Source: Acidobacteriota bacterium (GTDB lineage: Bacteria > Acidobacteriota > Terriglobia > Terriglobales > Acidobacteriaceae). From it: DNA of 11,943 nt. This document shows positions 8,782 to 11,943 of this stretch, piece after piece. Numbering within the stretch: the first letter of the stretch is position 1; each line of letters opens with the position of its first letter. The stretch is taken from positions 1 to 11,943 of the forward strand of contig JAKCDN010000050.1 in the NCBI GenBank assembly GCA_021841795.1, read 5' to 3'. The notes beneath the pieces were generated by a model. That model did no database searches. It saw only the letters and a list, made by a program, of their open reading frames with translations, and was not told the origin of the DNA. The position numbers and the translations under genes are program-made.

Positions 8782-9786
8782 TTACGGGAGGCTTTCGGTG
8801 AGCACCTCGGCGAGCAGGGCGGGATCGACGTTGCCGCCGCTGACCACGGCCACGGCGGCGCGGAAAGGCGGAAGCCGATGGGCGTGGAAGAGCAGGGCGG
8901 CGGCGGCGACGGCTCCGCTGGGCTCCGGCAGCAGGCGGGTGGCGGCGACGATGGCGCGCATGGCGGCGCGTATCTCGGCTTCAGACACGGTGACGATGCC
9001 GTCGACGAATGCCTGGAGGTGGGCGAAGTTGCGCACGCCGACGCTCTGCGTGCGGAGGCCGTCGGCGATGGTGCGGCTGGTAAGCTCGGCGGGCCAGGTG
9101 ACGATCTTGCCGGCGCGAAAGCTTTCGGCGGTATCGGCGGCGAGCTCGGGCTCACAGCCGAAGACCATTGTCTTCGGGCTCAACTGCTTAACCGCCGCGG
9201 CCACACCACTGAGGAGTCCGCCGCCGGAGACGGGCGCGACCACGAGATCGACATCGGGCATCGATTCGACGATCTCGAGGCCGCAGGTGGCCTGGCCGGC
9301 GATGATCTGGTCGTCATCGTAGGGCGGGATCACGATGTAACCGTGTTTGCGCACCAGTTCCTCGGCCATGGCGAGGCGCTCGCTCGAAGCAACGCCGACA
9401 TCGACGATCTCGGCGCCGAGGGCGAGGGTTGCGGCGCGCTTGACGGCAGGGGCGTTGGAGGGCATGACGATGACGGCTTTGGCGCCGACCTCGCGGGCGG
9501 CGTAGGCGACGCCCTGGGCATGATTGCCGCTCGAATAGGTGATGACGCCGCGCGCGATCTGAGCCGGCGAGAGCTGCAGGATCTTGTTGGCGGCGCCGCG
9601 AATCTTGAAGGCGCCGATGGGCTGGAGGCATTCGGCTTTAAGCCGGATCTCGACGCCGGTTCCGCGGCCGGAGACGCCGGGAAAATCGGCGCGCAGCAGA
9701 GGGGTTTTGACGGCGACCGGGGCGATCCGCGCGGCGGCGGCGCGAATGGCATCGAGGGAGACGAGGGATGGCGATTCCGATTGCAT
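8782..9786 (-). CDS. Threonine dehydratase / serine racemase-type PLP enzyme
   Basis: A fold-type II PLP enzyme that deaminates threonine or serine to a 2-oxo acid, or racemises serine. In the 334-aa numbering, K61 in IGAFKIRGA is the PLP Schiff-base lysine. SSGNHAQG (85-92) is the substrate/phosphate loop. SGGGLLSG (187-194) is the glycine-rich loop that holds the PLP phosphate. SGGN (316-319) is near the pyridine nitrogen. The divalent-metal triad of serine racemase (E-x3-A-x-D) appears to be present in GCEPELAADTAES (E212, A216, D218). The protein ends after the catalytic domain and lacks the C-terminal ACT-like regulatory domain of biosynthetic IlvA, so a catabolic or racemase role fits better. 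The ORF extends to a GTG at 9810; I chose the ATG at 9786 (MQSESPSLVSLDAIR) by family length, since neither start has a clear ribosome binding site. It lies between the ABC permease (125 bp upstream) and the SH3b gene (27 bp downstream). Confidence 0.88.
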   Translation of the reverse strand: MQSESPSLVSLDAIRAAAARIAPVAVKTPLLRADFPGVSGRGTGVEIRLKAECLQPIGAFKIRGAANKILQLSPAQIARGVITYSSGNHAQGVAYAAREVGAKAVIVMPSNAPAVKRAATLALGAEIVDVGVASSERLAMAEELVRKHGYIVIPPYDDDQIIAGQATCGLEIVESMPDVDLVVAPVSGGGLLSGVAAAVKQLSPKTMVFGCEPELAADTAESFRAGKIVTWPAELTSRTIADGLRTQSVGVRNFAHLQAFVDGIVTVSEAEIRAAMRAIVAATRLLPEPSGAVAAAALLFHAHRLPPFRAAVAVVSGGNVDPALLAEVLTESLP

Positions 9787-9911
9787 GGGTTTTGGTGGAA
9801 CCCGGTCCACACCATCAGTATCGCCGATGGGAGCTGCGCGGGGGCGGCTAAGGGCCGGGGCGGATACGGGCAGGGACGGACGGAAGCAGGATCGGGAGCG
9901 CCGGGCAGGGG

Positions 9912-11030
9912 CTATTCGTAGGCAAGGGCGTCAATCGGATCCTTGCGCGCGGCCATCCATGCGGGATAGAGCGCGCCGCAGATGGAACTGGAGATGGCGA
10001 TCAAGGCGACCCAACCGAGCCACGCGGCGGTGAGGGCAAAGTTCTTGGTGGGAAAGAGATGATAGATGAGCATGCGCACGCCGAAGGTGCCGGCAATGCC
10101 CACCACGACGCCGGCCAGGGCCAGCACCAGACACTCGCGCAGAAGAACGCCGATAATCGCCGGCTTTGAGGCGCCCATCGATTTGAGAATGCCGATTTCG
10201 CGGGTTCGCTCCAGGACCGCGGTGTACATGGACTGGAAGATGACGAGAAAGCCGATGATGACGGCGATGCCGGTGACGATTTCGAGGGAAAGGTTAAATC
10301 CGGGGATCTTGTCCGGCGTCATCTGATCGAGCCAGCTATCGACGGTGGTGAGGGTGTTGTTGCCAAAGCCGGGGGTGGAGCGAATCTCCTGCATGACGAG
10401 GTCGTTGTTGGCGGGGCTGTCGCACTTGATGAAGAAGACCGAGGCCTTGTCGCCGGCGTCCATCAGATCCTGCATGGTGGCGAGGGGAATGAGCTTGCGG
10501 CCGCCCTTGCCCGGCTCGACGATGCCGGAGATGCGGAAGGAATGCTCCATCACCTTCACGGTGTCGCCGACGGCGTAGGGTTTTCCGGTGGCCTTATTGA
10601 TGGTGGCAGCGAGGACGCTGTCAACGATGACATCGTAGGGTCCGGTGAATTTTTGGCCGGTGATAAAGACGAAGGGCTTGAGTCCGTTAAAGGTGTCGTA
10701 GTCGATGCCGTAGAGGATTTCGATGTTGCCGCTGGTGTTGAGATGCTCGATGGCGGGCGAGACCGCGGTTACGTGAGGCAGGCGCAGGAGGGCGCGCATG
10801 TCGGCGACGGGCATTGAGGCGCTGCTGACTCCGGTGAACATGCTGGCGTTGGAGGGAAGCAGCATGAGGTCGGCGCCGATGCCGTTGGTGCGTTGTTTAT
10901 TGTCATTCAGCAGGCCCATGAAAACGGCCACGATGGAGAGGATCATGATGACTTCAATGGCGACGGCAAGCACGCTGATGATGGAGCGCACGGGACGATG
11001 GAGCAGATTGGCGAAGATCAGATTGTTCAT
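9912..11030 (-). CDS. ABC transporter permease, MacB/FtsX type
   Basis: A 372-aa inner-membrane permease of the FtsX/MacB/LolC superfamily, whose members act as mechanotransmitters, exporting or extracting substrates on the periplasmic side with a partner ATPase. It has one N-terminal helix (about 17-40), a large periplasmic domain (about 41-248, MacB_PCD-like, with SISGIVEPGKGGRKLIP-like strand pattern), then three helices (about 249-271, 293-322, 333-359). The cytoplasmic coupling segment ERTREIGILKSMGA (274-287) and the terminal YPAWMAARKDPIDALAYE are typical of the family. The ORF extends to a GTG at 11069; I chose the ATG at 11030 (MNNLIFANLLHRPVRS), which matches usual family starts. 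The preceding GGTCGAG is only a weak ribosome binding site. No ATP-binding subunit lies next to it on either side within the window. The substrate is unknown. Confidence 0.9.
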   Translation of the reverse strand: MNNLIFANLLHRPVRSIISVLAVAIEVIMILSIVAVFMGLLNDNKQRTNGIGADLMLLPSNASMFTGVSSASMPVADMRALLRLPHVTAVSPAIEHLNTSGNIEILYGIDYDTFNGLKPFVFITGQKFTGPYDVIVDSVLAATINKATGKPYAVGDTVKVMEHSFRISGIVEPGKGGRKLIPLATMQDLMDAGDKASVFFIKCDSPANNDLVMQEIRSTPGFGNNTLTTVDSWLDQMTPDKIPGFNLSLEIVTGIAVIIGFLVIFQSMYTAVLERTREIGILKSMGASKPAIIGVLLRECLVLALAGVVVGIAGTFGVRMLIYHLFPTKNFALTAAWLGWVALIAISSSICGALYPAWMAARKDPIDALAYE

Positions 11031-11218
11031 CTCGACCGGGTTCGCGACCGCGCGAACGCGGGGCAACACTGTTCACAGGGTAACAGCCGGGACGAGCGGC
11101 AGGAATGGGTTTGCGGGGCGAAGCGCCCGGGGCGAGGGCGCGGACCGGCCGCGGCGGAGCGGATCAGGAGTTGGCGGCCGGGCGGCGGGATGGGTTCAAT
11201 CCCCAAGACATCCCCCAG

Positions 11219-11230
11219 CGGCTGAAGCCG
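11219..11230. repeat. REP-like palindrome, copy 1
   Basis: CGGCTGAAGCCG forms 5-bp arms around a GA centre. The core GGCTGAAGCC recurs exactly 40 bp further on. Short GGCTGAAGCC palindromes scattered between genes are something I associate with acidobacterial genomes; that is recollection, not a search. Confidence 0.5.
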
Positions 11231-11254
11231 GGACGGATTTTGCGCCTTGCCTGC

Positions 11255-11275
11255 GGCACGGCTGAAGCCCGTGCC
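11255..11275. repeat. REP-like palindrome, copy 2
   Basis: The same GGCTGAAGCC core is flanked by GGCACG and CGTGCC, giving a stem of about nine pairs with a single bulged C. The spacing to copy 1 is 40 bp, and both copies have the same orientation, as in paired REP or REPIN-like elements. Confidence 0.55.
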
Positions 11276-11347
11276 CTTTCAAAACCGATCCCGCTCGCAG
11301 TTCAAAATCCAAATGCGATGGCCCTGGAGACGGGGGTGGTCTGCCGA

Positions 11348-11376
11348 TTGACCCACCTTGCCAATTCCCGTAGACT
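11348..11376 (+). promoter_or_regulatory. Sigma70-type promoter of rpsT
   Basis: TTGACC (11348-11353, 5/6 match to TTGACA), a 17-bp spacer and TAGACT (11371-11376, 4/6 match to TATAAT). Transcription would begin near 11383, giving rpsT a leader of about 116 nt. Position and spacing are good; the call is by motif only. Confidence 0.55.
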
Positions 11377-11390
11377 TAATAGTTGCGAGG

Positions 11391-11464
11391 GATGCGGCTC
11401 GAGCTGCCTTCCGTACCGCATCATATTCCCTGAAAACAGCAGCGCAGCGGATGCATGGCGCTGC
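11391..11464 (+). promoter_or_regulatory. Structured 5' leader of rpsT (two hairpins)
   Basis: Two perfect 7-bp stems lie in the predicted untranslated leader: GATGCGG/CCGCATC (11391-11397 with 11416-11422, 18-nt loop) and GCAGCGC/GCGCTGC (11439-11445 with 11458-11464, 12-nt loop). S20 synthesis is known to be autoregulated in E. coli at translation, so a control function is plausible, but no specific S20-binding motif was recognised. Confidence 0.4.
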
Positions 11465-11499
11465 CCTGCTCTTCAGGTTTTGGAGATTGAAGCGAAACC

Positions 11500-11802
11500 A
11501 TGGCAAATCACGTATCGGCGCTCAAGCGCGCCCGCCAGACTGAAACCCGAACCGAAGTAAACCGCGCGAATCGCAGCCGCGTGCGCTCCAGCCTGCGGGC
11601 GTTGCGCGAGGCGCTGGCCGAGGGCGACGTGAAGGCCGCACAGGATCAGTACCGGGTCACGGTATCGACCCTGGATAAGGGCGTGCAGAAGGGCGTTCTT
11701 CACGCGAACACAGTTTCCCGCTACAAGAGCCGCCTGAATGCGCGCCTGAAGACGGTGGCCACTTCAACCTCACCGGCAAAGGCAAAGAGCAAGAAGAAGT
11801 AG
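11500..11802 (+). CDS. rpsT: 30S ribosomal protein S20
   Basis: A 100-aa, strongly basic, helical protein that binds 16S rRNA during early 30S assembly. The N-terminus [20 protein letters not shown] and the conserved region [20 protein letters not shown] near residues 60-80 identify S20. It is slightly longer than the common 87 residues because of an Ala/Ser/Lys-rich tail ending AKSKKK. The ATG at 11500 is preceded by GAAG seven bases upstream and by GGAG further off, a modest ribosome binding site. It is the only clear plus-strand gene here, with its own promoter and terminator, as expected for a monocistronic rpsT. Confidence 0.96.
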   Translation: MANHVSALKRARQTETRTEVNRANRSRVRSSLRALREALAEGDVKAAQDQYRVTVSTLDKGVQKGVLHANTVSRYKSRLNARLKTVATSTSPAKAKSKKK

Positions 11803-11829
11803 CGATCACGCGGCAACCTAGCCATGATG

Positions 11830-11855
11830 AGCCGGGCGATATGCCCGGCTATTTC
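11830..11855 (+). terminator. Intrinsic terminator after rpsT
   Basis: AGCCGGGC-GATAT-GCCCGGCT forms a perfect 8-bp stem with a 5-nt loop (11830-11850), starting 28 bp after the rpsT stop. The following ATTTCGTGTT is a broken T tract, so termination is likely but not textbook. The minus strand has no T tract beyond the stem. Confidence 0.7.
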
Positions 11856-11943
11856 GTGTTGGCCGCACGGGATTGACCGCCTGGAGGCGCCAGTTCCCCG
11901 CCCATGCGGATGGGTGCGGCGAGAGTGTAGCGCAAGGTCGTGG
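11849..11943 (-). CDS. Probable 3' end of an unidentified convergent gene
   Basis: On the minus strand one frame stays open from the right edge for 30 codons to a TAG at 11851-11849, ending TLRYTLAAPIRMGGELAP and then a Gly/Gln/Ser/Asn-rich tail. About 70% of its codons end in G or C (17 of the first 20), which fits the coding pattern of the neighbours. Another minus-strand frame is also open here, so the call is not secure. If real, the gene converges on rpsT and its stop codon touches the rpsT terminator stem. No family was recognised. Confidence 0.4.
   Translation of the reverse strand, partial: TTLRYTLAAPIRMGGELAPPGGQSRAANTK

Larger units (their letters stand above)
11031..11347. other. 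Divergent intergenic region upstream of the permease and rpsT
   Basis: This stretch separates the minus-strand permease from the plus-strand rpsT promoter. No gene is supported. Besides the REP-like palindromes at 11219-11275, an imperfect dyad CTGTT-N8-AACAG (11069-11086) lies just upstream of the permease and could be an operator. A minus-strand -35/-10 pair there (TTCCTG, 17 bp, TACCCT) is poor. The segment at about 11110-11190 is very GC-rich and looks non-coding. Confidence 0.4.

Noticed and set aside
7819..9921. Plus-strand ORF of 700 codons across the SH3b and PLP-enzyme genes
   Set aside because: It runs antisense across two real genes and their gap, with a Gly/Asp/Ala-rich product typical of a shadow frame.

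Overview
The window is high-GC bacterial chromosome. The gene families, and a symporter of a type I associate with soil Acidobacteria (Terriglobia/Acidobacteriaceae), suggest that phylum; this is recollection of the families and has not been searched. Almost everything reads on the minus strand. Only rpsT, near the right edge, reads on the plus strand.

Layout from left to right. (1) The 5' end of a small one-helix membrane protein (1-95) and, just upstream of it in transcription, a sodium:solute symporter (about 152-2032), with a near-consensus sigma70-type promoter buried in a repeated AGTAAA/TTTACT operator-like array (2089-2126). (2) A secreted YncE-like beta-propeller protein (2304-3593) lying 53 bp downstream of a full-length FtsK/SpoIIIE DNA translocase (3647-6289). 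(3) uppP/bacA, undecaprenyl-diphosphatase (6460-7374), with a TTG start and a good ribosome binding site; a perfect 8-bp hairpin separates it from ftsK. (4) A gene-free 354-bp gap (7375-7728). (5) A set of three minus-strand genes: a MacB/FtsX-type ABC permease (9912-11030), a threonine dehydratase/serine racemase-type PLP enzyme (8782-9786), and an exported SH3b plus TPR-like protein (7729-8754). (6) A divergent intergenic region (11031-11499) with two REP-like GGCTGAAGCC palindromes, the rpsT promoter and a structured rpsT leader. (7) rpsT (11500-11802), its terminator hairpin, and the probable 3' end of a convergent gene whose stop codon touches that hairpin.

Functionally this is mostly core cell-envelope and division biology: chromosome segregation (FtsK), lipid-carrier recycling for peptidoglycan (UppP), envelope proteins of unknown role, and solute uptake. 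I saw no phage, insertion sequence, CRISPR array, toxin-antitoxin or defence module and nothing that is clearly a new system. The most interesting items are regulatory or intergenic: the symporter operator array, which also affects the start-codon choice, the REP-like pair, the rpsT leader, and the permease with no ATPase gene beside it.
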